Assembly: GCF_000194625.1 (NCBI RefSeq)
Contig: NC_015320.1
Coordinates: 372,001 to 436,000, forward strand
DNA from: Archaeoglobus veneficus SNP6
Lineage (GTDB): Archaea > Halobacteriota > Archaeoglobi > Archaeoglobales > Archaeoglobaceae
Length of the DNA stretch: 64,000 bases
Reading direction: 5' to 3'
Part shown: positions 18,027 through 26,542 of the stretch, piece after piece
Numbering within the stretch: position 1 is the first letter of the stretch
How the letters are laid out: every line of letters starts with the position of its first letter
Position numbers and translations under genes: made by a program
Notes under the pieces: model-generated
What the model was told of the DNA's origin: nothing
The model's database searches: none
The model's input: the letters and a program-made list of their open reading frames with translations, nothing else

Positions 18027-19567
18027 GTTGCTACGCCTCCGGGTGTGATTTCAAGACCTTCAAGAGTTCCTCCGGCCATCAGGTATCCAATTTCCTCTAT
18101 GTCTGCCTTCTCTCGCGGGATAATCCCCTTTAGTTCTCCCTCGTAAATAACGGCGATTGTGTCACTGAGCTGGAGGATCTCATCCAGATCCTCAGATATC
18201 AAAAGGATGGCGCTGCCACTTTTTGCTGCATCGATTAATCTCTGCCTGACGTATTCGATTCCAGCTATGTCGAGCCCCCTCGAGGGCTGGGAAGCGATTA
18301 AAAGCTTGGGGTTTCTCGAAAGCTCCCTTGCAAGGATTAGGCGCTGGATGTTGCCTCCAGAAAGTGTACTTGCGGGCACATCCAGCGAGGGTGTTTTGAT
18401 TGCGAACTCCTCTACGAGTTTCTTTGCCCGCTCCTCCATAGCCTTAAAATCGAGCGTAAATCCCCTTCTGAAGTTCCTGAAGTCTCTGAGCATGAGGTTC
18501 TCAGCAACGCTCAGTGATGGGGCAAGCCCCACACCAATCCTGTCTTCGGGGATGCACGCAATACCGCTCGCCGTGTAACCTTCAACGCTGAGGTTAGTGA
18601 TGTCTCTGCCGTTCAGAATGATTTTGCCCTTCCTGGGCTTTCTCAGTCCAGCTATAGCTTCTTCAAGCTCTTTCTGACCGTTTCCTGAAACTCCAGCTAT
18701 TCCGAGAATCTCTCCCTTTCTTATGCTGAAGGAGATGCCTTTTAGAGCCATCAACCCTCTATCGTCCTCCACCCACAGGTCTTCCACCTTCAGAACCTCT
18801 TCGCCCAGCTCCACTTTTGGCTTCCTGATCTCCATGACGACTTCTCTACCGACCATCATTCTGGCAAGTTCTCTCTCGTCTGTCTTGGAGGTTTCAATCG
18901 TTCCAACGTTTTTGCCCCTCCTTAACACTGTAATTCTGTCAGTAACACTCAGCGCCTCCTTGAGTTTGTGGGTTATGAAAATAACCGTCAGACCCTTATC
19001 TGTCATGGCTTTAAGGGCTGAGAAAAGGTTTTTGACTTCCTGAGGGGTTAAAACGGCTGTCGGTTCGTCAAGAATTAGCAGCTTTACGTTCCTGAACAGG
19101 GCCTTGAGAATTTCAACCCTTTGCTCCTCTCCCACGCTGAGGTTTGCAACAACTTCGTCAGCGTCAACACCAATACCGTACGTCCTGGAAAGCTCGTTAA
19201 TCTTTTCTTTGACCCATCCTTCATCAATCAGAGGATCTTTTGGCGTCCTGTAGCCGAGCACAATGTTCTGAAGGACGTTCATCCTTCGCACGAGCATGAA
19301 GTGCTGGTGAACCATCCCTATTCCAGCTTCTATGGCATCCTTTGGAGACTTGAACCTCACCTTTTTTCCTTCGAATATTATCTCCCCTTCGTCGGGCTGG
19401 TAGAGGCCGTAGAGCACGTTCATTAGAGTCGTTTTGCCCGCTCCATTCTCTCCAAGCAGGCCGTGGATTTCACCCCTGTAAACTGTAAGGTTGACACCGT
19501 CGTTGGCAACAACTCCCGGAAATCTCTTGACGATTCCTCGCATTTCGAGGAGGACTTCCCTGCTCAA
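18023..19567 (-). CDS. Nucleoside-type ABC transporter ATPase with two ABC domains (NupA/YufO-like)
   Basis: 514 residues made of two nucleotide-binding domains. The first has GENGAGKTT, VHQHFMLV, LSVGEEQRVEIL, LLILDEPTAVL and FITHKL. The second (from about residue 255) has GVSGNGQKELEEAI in place of a classical Walker A and SGGNIQRLILARE as signature, as is usual for the degenerate second half of sugar/nucleoside ATPases. It begins with TTG two bases after the phosphoribosyltransferase stop and powers the two downstream permeases. Confidence 0.94.
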   Translation of the reverse strand: MSREVLLEMRGIVKRFPGVVANDGVNLTVYRGEIHGLLGENGAGKTTLMNVLYGLYQPDEGEIIFEGKKVRFKSPKDAIEAGIGMVHQHFMLVRRMNVLQNIVLGYRTPKDPLIDEGWVKEKINELSRTYGIGVDADEVVANLSVGEEQRVEILKALFRNVKLLILDEPTAVLTPQEVKNLFSALKAMTDKGLTVIFITHKLKEALSVTDRITVLRRGKNVGTIETSKTDERELARMMVGREVVMEIRKPKVELGEEVLKVEDLWVEDDRGLMALKGISFSIRKGEILGIAGVSGNGQKELEEAIAGLRKPRKGKIILNGRDITNLSVEGYTASGIACIPEDRIGVGLAPSLSVAENLMLRDFRNFRRGFTLDFKAMEERAKKLVEEFAIKTPSLDVPASTLSGGNIQRLILARELSRNPKLLIASQPSRGLDIAGIEYVRQRLIDAAKSGSAILLISEDLDEILQLSDTIAVIYEGELKGIIPREKADIEEIGYLMAGGTLEGLEITPGGVAT

Positions 19568-19569
19568 GG

Positions 19570-20169
19570 CTAACCCCTCGTCTCGCTATAGATTTCAAGC
19601 GCTCTGTTGATAATTTCTGGATCAACATCGAGATTGAAGTTGATTTTGAGATGTTCCCTAATTTCTTCAACGTTTGATGCGGGTATTTTGGGCAGAAATC
19701 CAAGAATCGTTTCAAAAACGCCCCAAGGGTATACAATCCATATCCACTCGTCGAGAATTTCTGCTGCAAAATCTGGCCTGAACGAGGAGGTATTTTTGTG
19801 ATGAAGCACAGCAGTCTTGGTTTCATTAGCTCCAAGCTCCTTTACGTGCTGAACCACAACATCCATGGTCTTGCCCGTGTCCGTAACGTCATCCACAACG
19901 AGCACGTTCATACCAGAGATGTCAGCGTTCAGAGGTTGTGTAATCACTGCATCTTCTCTTTTTTCCGCAACGTCCCAGTGCTCCGCCTTTACGCTGTAGA
20001 GGTTTCTAATGTCAAGAGTATCGCTCAAAATCCTCGCCGGCACCCATCCTCCCCTGCCAACGGCTACAATCGCTTCTGGCGAGAATCCTGATTTCCTTAT
20101 GTCCCCAGCGAGCTTGAGACACAGCCTGTAAACGTGATCCCATGTGAGCAGCACTGTGGTTATACCCAT
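19570..20169 (-). CDS. Purine phosphoribosyltransferase
   Basis: 199 residues of type I PRTase fold. The PRPP-binding signature VLVVDDVTDTGKT lies near residue 90; VAVGRGGWVPARIL is the PPi loop near residue 37. It resembles archaeal xanthine/hypoxanthine-guanine phosphoribosyltransferases (note IWIVYPWGVFE near residue 145). It would convert a salvaged base with PRPP to a nucleotide. As first gene of the nucleoside importer cluster it links uptake to salvage; base specificity cannot be read from the sequence. Confidence 0.88.
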   Translation of the reverse strand: MGITTVLLTWDHVYRLCLKLAGDIRKSGFSPEAIVAVGRGGWVPARILSDTLDIRNLYSVKAEHWDVAEKREDAVITQPLNADISGMNVLVVDDVTDTGKTMDVVVQHVKELGANETKTAVLHHKNTSSFRPDFAAEILDEWIWIVYPWGVFETILGFLPKIPASNVEEIREHLKINFNLDVDPEIINRALEIYSETRG

Positions 20170-20281
20170 GCCATGCCGTTATCCTGTCGTTTTAAACATT
20201 TTACTCCAGGATTTATCACTTTTTATCACTTCTATCGCCAGTCTCAGGAACATGCAAATCCGTAACTATCATCCGTAACGA

Positions 20282-20698
20282 TTATCTTCCGCAGTTACCT
20301 TTACCCCTTCTGCCACCTCTTCCCCTGCCCCGGCACACACCTCTGTGTATGTTCGCGCTCCCGCACTCGGGACAGTTTTCTGGTCTGCCTGTTCCGAAGG
20401 GCTCACCCCATTCATGACCGCAGTTGAAGCAGCGGAAAATGCGCATGACGTTTTCTCCTCCCACTATCCTCACGTCCGCTCTACCAAGAACGGCCATACT
20501 GGCCTTCCTCCTCGCCTCTTTGAGAATTCGGTGGAACGTTGGCTGCGACACGCCCATTAGCTCCGCTGCCTCTATCTGCGTCAGACCTTCGATGTCCGCA
20601 AGCCTCAGAGCTTCGAGTTCATCCGGAGTAAACTCTACTGTTCCCTCACAGGCTGGCAGTTCGAGAAAGACTTTTCTGCACTTTTTTCTCCGGGGCAC
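20282..20698 (-). CDS. DUF134 family DNA-binding protein
   Basis: 138 residues. The N-terminus MPRRKKCRKVFLELP and the sigma-70-region-4-like helix-turn-helix (LRLADIEGLTQIEAAELMGVSQPTFHRIL) define DUF134. Two CxxC pairs (CFNCGHEW and CPECGSANIH) form a zinc ribbon, followed by a Gly/Arg tail that ends GNCGR. DUF134 proteins often lie beside MinD-type ATPases or nitrogenase-cofactor-like genes; none is adjacent here. Start is GTG. It is divergent from the L7Ae operon. Confidence 0.85.
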   Translation of the reverse strand: MPRRKKCRKVFLELPACEGTVEFTPDELEALRLADIEGLTQIEAAELMGVSQPTFHRILKEARRKASMAVLGRADVRIVGGENVMRIFRCFNCGHEWGEPFGTGRPENCPECGSANIHRGVCRGRGRGGRRGKGNCGR

Positions 20699-20769
20699 AA
20701 ACAGAAGTAAGATTTCTCGAAGATAACCTTTTCCTCCGCTACAAATATATACTCTGCCCTCGGCTCACC

Positions 20770-20840
20770 AAAAGATTTAAAACGTAACCGCCTTGATGTG
20801 TGAAGCCGATGAGTGATGACGCAAGGAAGGAGGTGTAAAG
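20770..20840 (+). promoter_or_regulatory. Promoter and leader of the L7Ae operon, with box-C/kink-turn-like element
   Basis: AAAGATTTAAAAC (about 20771-20783) is a strong TATA-type box, placing the start near 20803. The short leader then holds GATGA followed by GTGATGA (20812-20818), an exact box C consensus (RUGAUGA), and ends in AAGGAGG before the ATG. GCC-GAU-GA upstream and GA-GGU around the Shine-Dalgarno could form a kink-turn-like fold. L7Ae binds kink-turns, so feedback control is plausible but unproven. Confidence 0.5.
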
Positions 20841-21200
20841 ATGTACGTGAGGTTTGAGGTTCCTGAGGATTTGCAGAATGAAGCTCTCTCCTTGCTTGAA
20901 AAGGTGAGGGAGACGGGGAAAGTGAAAAAAGGGACAAACGAGACGACAAAAGCAGTGGAACGAGGTATGGCGAAGCTTGTATACATAGCCACAGACGTTG
21001 ACCCGCCGGAAATCGTAGCACATCTGCCACTGCTCTGCGAGGAGAAGAACGTACCATACATTTACATCAACAGCAAGAGCACCCTTGGCCAGGCTGTCGG
21101 AATTGAGGTTGACTGTTCCGCAGCGGCAATCATAAACGAGGGAGAAGCGAAGAAGGAACTCTCGCAGATCGTTAGCAAGCTTGAAGGATTGAAGAAATAA
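20841..21200 (+). CDS. rpl7ae: Ribosomal protein L7Ae
   Basis: 119 residues. Signatures are [37 protein letters not shown] and [10 protein letters not shown]. Archaeal L7Ae binds kink-turns in 23S rRNA, in box C/D and H/ACA guide RNPs and in RNase P RNA. The start has AAGGAGG nine bases upstream. It leads a conserved euryarchaeal operon (L7Ae, S28e, L24e, Ndk, aIF5B). Confidence 0.98.
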   Translation: MYVRFEVPEDLQNEALSLLEKVRETGKVKKGTNETTKAVERGMAKLVYIATDVDPPEIVAHLPLLCEEKNVPYIYINSKSTLGQAVGIEVDCSAAAIINEGEAKKELSQIVSKLEGLKK

Positions 21201-21242
21201 ATTGAAGAATAACGTCGTAAATTTACGAAGTAGGTGATGTTT

Positions 21243-21458
21243 ATGGCGGAAGAGGAAGACATCCAGCCTGCAGAGGTTATAGAAATTATAGGCAGGACTG
21301 GAATGCATGGCGAAGCAACGCAGGTCAAAGTCAGGGTACTCGCTGGCGAGAACAAGGGTAGGATTATCACGAGAAACGTCTTCGGGCCGGTGAGGGTAGG
21401 AGACGTGCTCATGATTAAGGAGACTGCAAGGGAAGCCAAGAAGCTCTTGGTGAGATAA
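21243..21458 (+). CDS. rps28e: Ribosomal protein S28e
   Basis: 71 residues from the ATG at 21243, with AGGTGA five bases upstream (two earlier in-frame starts at 21234 and 21237 have no ribosome site). [25 protein letters not shown] and [20 protein letters not shown] are typical of the small OB-fold protein S28e of the 30S subunit. It lies between L7Ae and L24e, as in other euryarchaea. Confidence 0.97.
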   Translation: MAEEEDIQPAEVIEIIGRTGMHGEATQVKVRVLAGENKGRIITRNVFGPVRVGDVLMIKETAREAKKLLVR

Positions 21459-21468
21459 AGGTGGGATC

Positions 21469-21651
21469 ATGGAGAAAAAAATCTGCTCTTTCTGCGGTGA
21501 AGAGATTGAAATAGGCACCGGCAAAATGTACGTCAGAAGGGACGGCAGGGTTCTCTACTTCTGCTCCAACAAGTGCGAGAAGAACATGCTGAAGCTGGGC
21601 AGAAACCCGAGAAAGCTCAAGTGGACGAAGTTTTACCAGAAGAAGCAGTAG
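21469..21651 (+). CDS. rpl24e: Ribosomal protein L24e
   Basis: 60 residues. The zinc finger is formed by CSFCGEEI near the N-terminus and CSNKCEKN in the middle, followed by the basic WTKFYQKKQ end. It is a 50S subunit protein. It starts 10 bases after S28e with GGTGG upstream. Confidence 0.97.
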   Translation: MEKKICSFCGEEIEIGTGKMYVRRDGRVLYFCSNKCEKNMLKLGRNPRKLKWTKFYQKKQ

Positions 21652-21693
21652 TTAGTTAGTGTAGCAGTAAAAAAGTGGACAGGGGTGTCATAT

Positions 21694-22143
21694 ATGGAAC
21701 GCACGTTCGTAATGGTCAAGCCCGACGGCGTGCAGAGAGGACTGGTTGGCGAGGTAATAAGCAGACTCGAACGCAAGGGCCTGAAGATCGTCGGACTCAA
21801 AATGATGTGGATTCAGGAAGAGCTTGCCATGGAACACTACGCAGAGCACGCAGAAAAGCCGTTCTTCCAGAGCCTCGTTGACTACATAACCTCCGGCCCT
21901 GTCGTGGCTATGGTTGTTGAGGGCAAGGACGCAGTTAAGGTTGTCAGGACTCTCGTTGGAGCGACGAACCCTGTAGAAGCTTCGCCGGGGACAATAAGGG
22001 GCGACTTCGGCCTCGACATAGGCAGAAACGTCGTGCACGCGTCGGACTCGTTGAAGTCTGCGGAGAGGGAGATTTCCCTTTTCTTCGACGCAGAGGAGCT
22101 GATAGACTACTCCAAATCCGGTGAAGAGTGGCTTTACGAGTAG
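21694..22143 (+). CDS. ndk: Nucleoside diphosphate kinase
   Basis: 149 residues starting [17 protein letters not shown]; the ATG at 21694 is preceded by GGGGTGT, and a GTG three codons upstream is less likely. The phospho-histidine lies in RNVVHASDS, and [17 protein letters not shown] is the nucleotide-binding stretch. It equilibrates NTP pools, including GTP for translation, matching its place next to aIF5B. Confidence 0.97.
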   Translation: MERTFVMVKPDGVQRGLVGEVISRLERKGLKIVGLKMMWIQEELAMEHYAEHAEKPFFQSLVDYITSGPVVAMVVEGKDAVKVVRTLVGATNPVEASPGTIRGDFGLDIGRNVVHASDSLKSAEREISLFFDAEELIDYSKSGEEWLYE

Positions 22144-22183
22144 CAAAGTATAACAGGTATAGCGGATATAGGTATAGCAGACC

Positions 22184-23950
22184 ATGAAACAGCTCCGAAC
22201 ACCAATAGTCTCAGTGCTCGGTCACGTAGACCACGGAAAGACTACGTTACTTGACAAAATCCGAAGAACGAGAGTAACTGCTAAGGAAGCTGGAGGTATC
22301 ACCCAGCACATAGGTGCAACGGAGATCCCAATCGATCTGATAAAGCAGATATGCAAGGACATCTGGAACGTAAAGGTAACGATTCCTGGCCTTCTTTTTA
22401 TTGATACTCCTGGCCACAAGGCCTTCACAAATCTCAGAAGGAGGGGCGGGGCTCTCGCTGACCTCGCAATCCTCATAGTTGACGTAAACGAGGGATTCAA
22501 GCCCCAGACGGAAGAAGCAGTATCTATTCTAAGAACATTCAAGACACCCTTTGTTGTTGCAGCTAACAAAATAGACCGCATCCCTGGATGGCAGAGTAGT
22601 GAATATGCTCCTTTCCTCAAGTCCTGGGCCCAGCAGGATGATTTTACGAAGCAGAAACTTGAGAATAAAATATACGAGCTGATAGGAGATCTGTACCGTT
22701 TCGGCTTTTCTGCAGATCGATTCGACAGAATAAAGGATTTCACGAGGACTGTTGCCATAGTTCCGATTTCGGCTATTACCGGAGAAGGCATTCCTGAGCT
22801 GCTAATGATTCTTGTCGGTTTGGCTCAGAAATACCTCGAAGAGAACTTGCGCCTCCAAGTTGAGGGGAAGGCGAAAGGAACAATTCTCGAGGTGAAGGAG
22901 GAGAAAGGACTCGGCATAACGTGCGACGTCATACTTTACGACGGGACGCTGAAGGTTGGAGACACAATCGCCATAGCCGGAAAGGACGACGTAATCGTTA
23001 CGCACGTTAAGGGAATCCTCAAGCCGAGGCCTGCCAAAGAGATGCGTGTTGAGAGCAAGTTTCAGAGTGTGAAGAGCGTTACGGCCGCTGCAGGAGTCAA
23101 ACTCGTAGCTCCGAACCTTGAGGGCGTTCTTGCTGGCAGCGAGTTCGAGGCAGTTGAGAGCGAGGAGGACATAAAGAACTTCAGAGAGAGAGTAAAGAAA
23201 GAGTACGAGGAGATAAGCATACAGACCGACGAAGAGGGCGTCGTGCTTAAAACAGACACACTTGGTTCTCTTGAGGCTTTAATTAACGAGCTTAAGGAGA
23301 TTGAAATACCAATAAAGAAGGCAGAGGTTGGAGACGTTGACAAGAGGGATGTCGTTGAAGCTTCGGCAAACAGAGACGAACTTAATCGCGTAATTCTTGC
23401 GTTCAACGTAAAGCTACTACCGGGTGTTGAAGAAGAAGCGGCAAAGTATGGTGTCAGAATATTCAAGGAGGATATAATTTACACTCTGCTCGACAAGGTT
23501 AAGCAGTGGAGAGAGGAGGAAAAACTTGCGAGGGAGAGGCAGAAGATTGAAGCACTCGTCAAGCCCGCGAAGATCAAGCTCCTCAAGGAGTTCATTTTCA
23601 GGCGGAGCAAGCCGGCGGTAGTTGGAGTAAAGATTCTCGCAGGTGAGCTCAGAAAGGACGTCCGCCTGATAAAGCCCGACGGAAGCCCGGCTGGTGTCGT
23701 TAGAAGCATGCAGAAGGAAGGAGAAAACGTCAGCGTGGCCAAAGAAGGAGAAGAACTCGCAGTCGCCATCGATGGAGTGACGATAGGCAGACACCTTGAA
23801 GGTGACGAAGTGCTTTACGTTGACGTGCCGGAGAGACATGCCAAGATTCTGGAAAGGGATTTGATGGACACACTCAGCGAAGAGGCTAAGAAGGCGTTTA
23901 AGGAGTTCCTCGAGATAAAAAGAAAGGAAAACCCGTTCTGGGGCAAATGA
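22184..23950 (+). CDS. infB: Translation initiation factor aIF5B (IF-2 family)
   Basis: 588 residues. The GTPase domain has GHVDHGKTTLLD, DTPGHKAFTNLR and AANKIDRIPG. It is followed by domain II (VEGKAKGTILEVKEEKGLG), domain III and the C-terminal initiator-tRNA-binding barrel (LKEFIFRRSKPAVVGVKIL). Length is normal for archaeal aIF5B without the long eukaryotic N-terminal extension. It joins ribosomal subunits at initiation. The 40-base gap before it has the repeat AGGTATAGC twice. Its stop overlaps the next start (ATGA). Confidence 0.97.
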   Translation: MKQLRTPIVSVLGHVDHGKTTLLDKIRRTRVTAKEAGGITQHIGATEIPIDLIKQICKDIWNVKVTIPGLLFIDTPGHKAFTNLRRRGGALADLAILIVDVNEGFKPQTEEAVSILRTFKTPFVVAANKIDRIPGWQSSEYAPFLKSWAQQDDFTKQKLENKIYELIGDLYRFGFSADRFDRIKDFTRTVAIVPISAITGEGIPELLMILVGLAQKYLEENLRLQVEGKAKGTILEVKEEKGLGITCDVILYDGTLKVGDTIAIAGKDDVIVTHVKGILKPRPAKEMRVESKFQSVKSVTAAAGVKLVAPNLEGVLAGSEFEAVESEEDIKNFRERVKKEYEEISIQTDEEGVVLKTDTLGSLEALINELKEIEIPIKKAEVGDVDKRDVVEASANRDELNRVILAFNVKLLPGVEEEAAKYGVRIFKEDIIYTLLDKVKQWREEEKLARERQKIEALVKPAKIKLLKEFIFRRSKPAVVGVKILAGELRKDVRLIKPDGSPAGVVRSMQKEGENVSVAKEGEELAVAIDGVTIGRHLEGDEVLYVDVPERHAKILERDLMDTLSEEAKKAFKEFLEIKRKENPFWGK

Positions 23951-24558
23951 GCCTGTTTTATCAGCTAATGTTAATTTATCAGGATGTGTTCAACCCAAAG
24001 TATTTCCTGTTGCTTTCAGCCGTTTTAATTGTCTTTTACGACTGGAAAAATTCCTCCCATGATTCCCGACACCTTTTCGGAAGACTCGCCGTAATCTCCG
24101 CATGCTACGCTATCGGCATAGAAACAATGGATTTCCTCCTGCAGCAGGTTTACGCACATTCTTCGAGCTTTCCGCAGTACCTTGAAGACTTTTCCGCAAT
24201 AGCGGGCATGATGCTTGGCCTAACACTTTCCGTTGCTCTCTGGAGAAAGCTCGGATACGGCAGAGAAGTCATCTGCGGAGCTCTTGGCCTGATTGCAGTG
24301 TCAGTACCCTACACAGCTATTTCCTACATCTGGAACATCTCAGGACATGTAACGTTCACGGCCGCTCCAGTTACCTATCTCACTGCGTTGGACAGGCGCC
24401 TCGCAATCCTTTACGTAATTCCAGCAATTATGGTGCTCAACAGGCCTGTCGTTGGCGCTCACACGGTTCTGCAGAGTGTTGCCGGGTTAATTCTCGGCAT
24501 CTCGATGATGCTCGTGGGTGTGAGGTGCTACCGGGCGGGATCATGCACCACGTGCTGA
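23947..24558 (+). CDS. Polytopic membrane protein, PAP2-like
   Basis: 203 residues with five to six hydrophobic segments. ISGHVTF near residue 135 and LNRPVVGAHTVLQSVAG near residue 160 resemble the second and third motifs of PAP2 phosphatases (SGH; R...GaHt...), but the first motif (K..RP) is not clear. It may therefore be a divergent lipid phosphatase or a non-catalytic relative. Translationally coupled to aIF5B (ATGA) and to the Fe-S gene that follows by a 16-base overlap. Function is not known. Confidence 0.6.
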   Translation: MSLFYQLMLIYQDVFNPKYFLLLSAVLIVFYDWKNSSHDSRHLFGRLAVISACYAIGIETMDFLLQQVYAHSSSFPQYLEDFSAIAGMMLGLTLSVALWRKLGYGREVICGALGLIAVSVPYTAISYIWNISGHVTFTAAPVTYLTALDRRLAILYVIPAIMVLNRPVVGAHTVLQSVAGLILGISMMLVGVRCYRAGSCTTC

Positions 24559-25079
24559 GGTTTTATTCCGCGAATCAGGAGCTTGTAATCAGGTTTTACA
24601 TGCTTGGGGCGAAGTTCACGAGGCTGCCAGTTGTTGGACGGCTTGTAAGGGCTCTGATGAACTGGTATGCAGTGACCCAGCATGCTGCCTGGATTCTAAC
24701 TCCGGAGGAGGCAAAGAAGGTTATAGATTCGGCAACGAGCATCGCTGTTGGGGACTGCAAGTGCAGAAAGGTCTTCAGGAATTGCGATAACCCGATAAGG
24801 ACGGACATAGTCATTGGAGTGGGCTACGCCGTTTTTACCGAGGTTAGAAGGGAGGAGTACGAGGAGATAAGCAAGGAGGAAGCGAAGAAGATAATCGACG
24901 AGTGCAGCAGAAGAGGGCTCGTTCAAAGCCTCGTGAAGTGCAGGGGTGAGGTTTATGCAATCTGCAACTGCTGCACGTGTTGCTGCGTTCCCTTAAGACT
25001 CAGAAGGGATTACGGGATAAAGAAGGTATGGAGGAGAGACAGGGAAGTTCTGAACGAGTTGCTTGATCGGATTGACTGA
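24543..25079 (+). CDS. Cysteine-rich probable iron-sulfur protein
   Basis: 178 residues from the ATG at 24543, which has GGGCGGGA upstream. An N-terminal part with little character precedes two cysteine clusters: GDCKCRKVFRNCDNP near residue 75 and ICNCCTCCCVPLRL near residue 148. This spacing could bind a 4Fe-4S cluster, as in ferredoxin-like archaeal proteins with CxxC-rich tails. No classical CxxCxxCxxxCP motif is complete. It overlaps the PAP2-like gene and may act with it in the membrane (inference). Confidence 0.6.
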   Translation: MHHVLRFYSANQELVIRFYMLGAKFTRLPVVGRLVRALMNWYAVTQHAAWILTPEEAKKVIDSATSIAVGDCKCRKVFRNCDNPIRTDIVIGVGYAVFTEVRREEYEEISKEEAKKIIDECSRRGLVQSLVKCRGEVYAICNCCTCCCVPLRLRRDYGIKKVWRRDREVLNELLDRID

Positions 25080-25112
25080 GTCACTCCTGCGCAGCAGGGC
25101 AGTACCCAATAG

Positions 25113-25124
25113 CTTTATAAATCC
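25113..25124 (+). promoter_or_regulatory. TATA box of the S6e gene
   Basis: CTTTATAAATCC stands about 30-40 bases before the start codon of S6e, at the distance expected for an archaeal TATA element with a short leader. Confidence 0.6.
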
Positions 25125-25153
25125 TTTGGGCTGGCGCTGAAAAGGTGGTAGCA

Positions 25154-25552
25154 ATGGAGTTCAAGGTCGTCATTTCGGATCCTGCAACCGGAAAGGCTTA
25201 TCAGAAGGTCGTGAGTGGAGCAAATGCTAACAAGCTCATAGGAAAGCAGGTAGGTGACGTGGTCAACGGTACATTGGTTGAACTTCCGCCGGACTACGAA
25301 CTGCAGATAACGGGCGGAAGTGACAGAGATGGCGTGCCGATACGCCCTGACATCCCTGGAAGTGGAAGGAAGAAAATCCTCCTTTCCGGTGGAGTTGGAT
25401 TCAGACCAAAGGAGAAGGGTCTGAGAAGGAGGAAGCTCGTCAGGGGCAGAGTGATCAGCAGGGACATTGTCCAGATAAACATGAAAGTTGTTACCCACGG
25501 CAAGGTGCCCCTTGAAGAGTTCTTCAAGAAGACTGAGGAAAGCAAGGAATAA
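25154..25552 (+). CDS. rps6e: Ribosomal protein S6e
   Basis: 132 residues from the ATG at 25154 (GGTGG upstream), beginning MEFKVVISDPATGKAYQK. GSDRDGVPIRPDIPGSGRKKILLSGG and KGLRRRKLVRGR are characteristic. It is a 30S subunit protein. The methyltransferase gene follows two bases after the stop, so the two are probably cotranscribed. Confidence 0.97.
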   Translation: MEFKVVISDPATGKAYQKVVSGANANKLIGKQVGDVVNGTLVELPPDYELQITGGSDRDGVPIRPDIPGSGRKKILLSGGVGFRPKEKGLRRRKLVRGRVISRDIVQINMKVVTHGKVPLEEFFKKTEESKE

Positions 25553-25554
25553 CC

Positions 25555-26172
25555 ATGGGCGTCCTTGAGGACAAGAAGAGGGCGAGGATTTTTTATAAGT
25601 ACTTTTCGAAGATTTACGATCGAGTTAACCCCTTCTTCTACTCCGACGAGATGCGAAAGACCGTCGTTGACATGGCCGAAGTCCACTCCGGCGATACTGT
25701 TCTTGAGGTTGGTTGCGGAACGGGCTTTACGACTGCTGAAATCGTGAGGAGAGTTGGAGAAGAGAACGTTGTAGCAGTCGATTTGACTCCGGAGCAGATG
25801 GAAAAAGCAGTTGCGAGATTCCCCAGTGCGACTTTTCTGAGAGGAGATGCGGAAAATCTGCCTTTCAGAGATGGCTGCTTCGATGCAGCAATTTCGGCTG
25901 GAAGCATAGAGTACTGGCCGAATCCTCAGAAGGGAATTGAGGAGATGGCAAGAGTTACCAAGAGCGGGGGTAGAATAGTCATACTTGCTCCCCGCAAGCC
26001 CGACAGCTTTCTCGCGAGAAAATTTGCCGAATCCATAATGCTTTTCCCCTCAACCCAGCAATGTGTTGCTTGGTTCAACAAAGCCGGGCTTGAGGATATT
26101 AGATATGTGGAGATGGGACCATACTTTTTCTGGAGCAAGCTTGTGGTGATTATTTCGGGGAAGGTGCCCTGA
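25555..26172 (+). CDS. SAM-dependent methyltransferase, MPBQ/menaquinone-type
   Basis: 205 residues, class I methyltransferase: motif I VLEVGCGTGFTT, motif II region VVAVDLTPEQM and AENLPFRDGCFDAAISAGSIEYWPNPQKGIEEMARVTKSGG. The stretch SIEYWPNPQKGI is closely like the plant plastid VTE3 enzyme, which methylates MPBQ/MSBQ and is of archaeal type. In Archaeoglobales it would methylate the menaquinone ring (inference from family). FFWSKLVVI near the end suggests membrane association, as in the family. Coupled to S6e. Confidence 0.8.
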   Translation: MGVLEDKKRARIFYKYFSKIYDRVNPFFYSDEMRKTVVDMAEVHSGDTVLEVGCGTGFTTAEIVRRVGEENVVAVDLTPEQMEKAVARFPSATFLRGDAENLPFRDGCFDAAISAGSIEYWPNPQKGIEEMARVTKSGGRIVILAPRKPDSFLARKFAESIMLFPSTQQCVAWFNKAGLEDIRYVEMGPYFFWSKLVVIISGKVP

Positions 26173-26239
26173 TTTGTTGTCTCCCTGAAATGCTAAAAAT
26201 AATTAAGTTAGGCAAAATATTAAGAATAATTTAATGAAT

Positions 26240-26542
26240 CTATTTTGCGTAGAAGAACACGCACTTAAAACCTTCCTTTGCCTCCCACTCGAAGGATATT
26301 GAGATGCTTTCTCTGCCCCTCAGCTCCACGTCCTGTCTGTGTATCTCGTACTCCGGTGTTGCGTACATGGCCGCCTGCTGGGGAGACATTATTATTTCGG
26401 GGGCCCAGTAGAAGACAGCTACGAAGCTACACGGCTCCTCGTCTGCGTTCGAAATCTTTGCCTCTATTCTAACCTTCTCACCCGGGCTCGGTACGGGGTT
26501 CGAAAACCGTATGCTTTCCGCAATAAGCTGCAAATTTTCCAC
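26240..26542 (-). CDS. Small CARDB-like hypothetical protein
   Basis: 100 residues, all-beta pattern (NPVPSPGEKVRIEAKISNADEEPCSFVAVFYWAPEI, later RGRESISISFEWEAKEGFKCVFFYAK), like a single CARDB or Ig-like domain. There is no signal peptide from this start (GTG at 26542), and AAGGAGA abuts it, so the start is uncertain. It stands alone between a convergent methyltransferase gene and an AT-rich gap. Function unknown. Confidence 0.5.
   Translation of the reverse strand: MENLQLIAESIRFSNPVPSPGEKVRIEAKISNADEEPCSFVAVFYWAPEIIMSPQQAAMYATPEYEIHRQDVELRGRESISISFEWEAKEGFKCVFFYAK

Noticed and set aside
20739-21524. 261-codon minus-strand frame across L7Ae, S28e and L24e
   Set aside because: Antisense shadow of three certain ribosomal protein genes; no domain seen.
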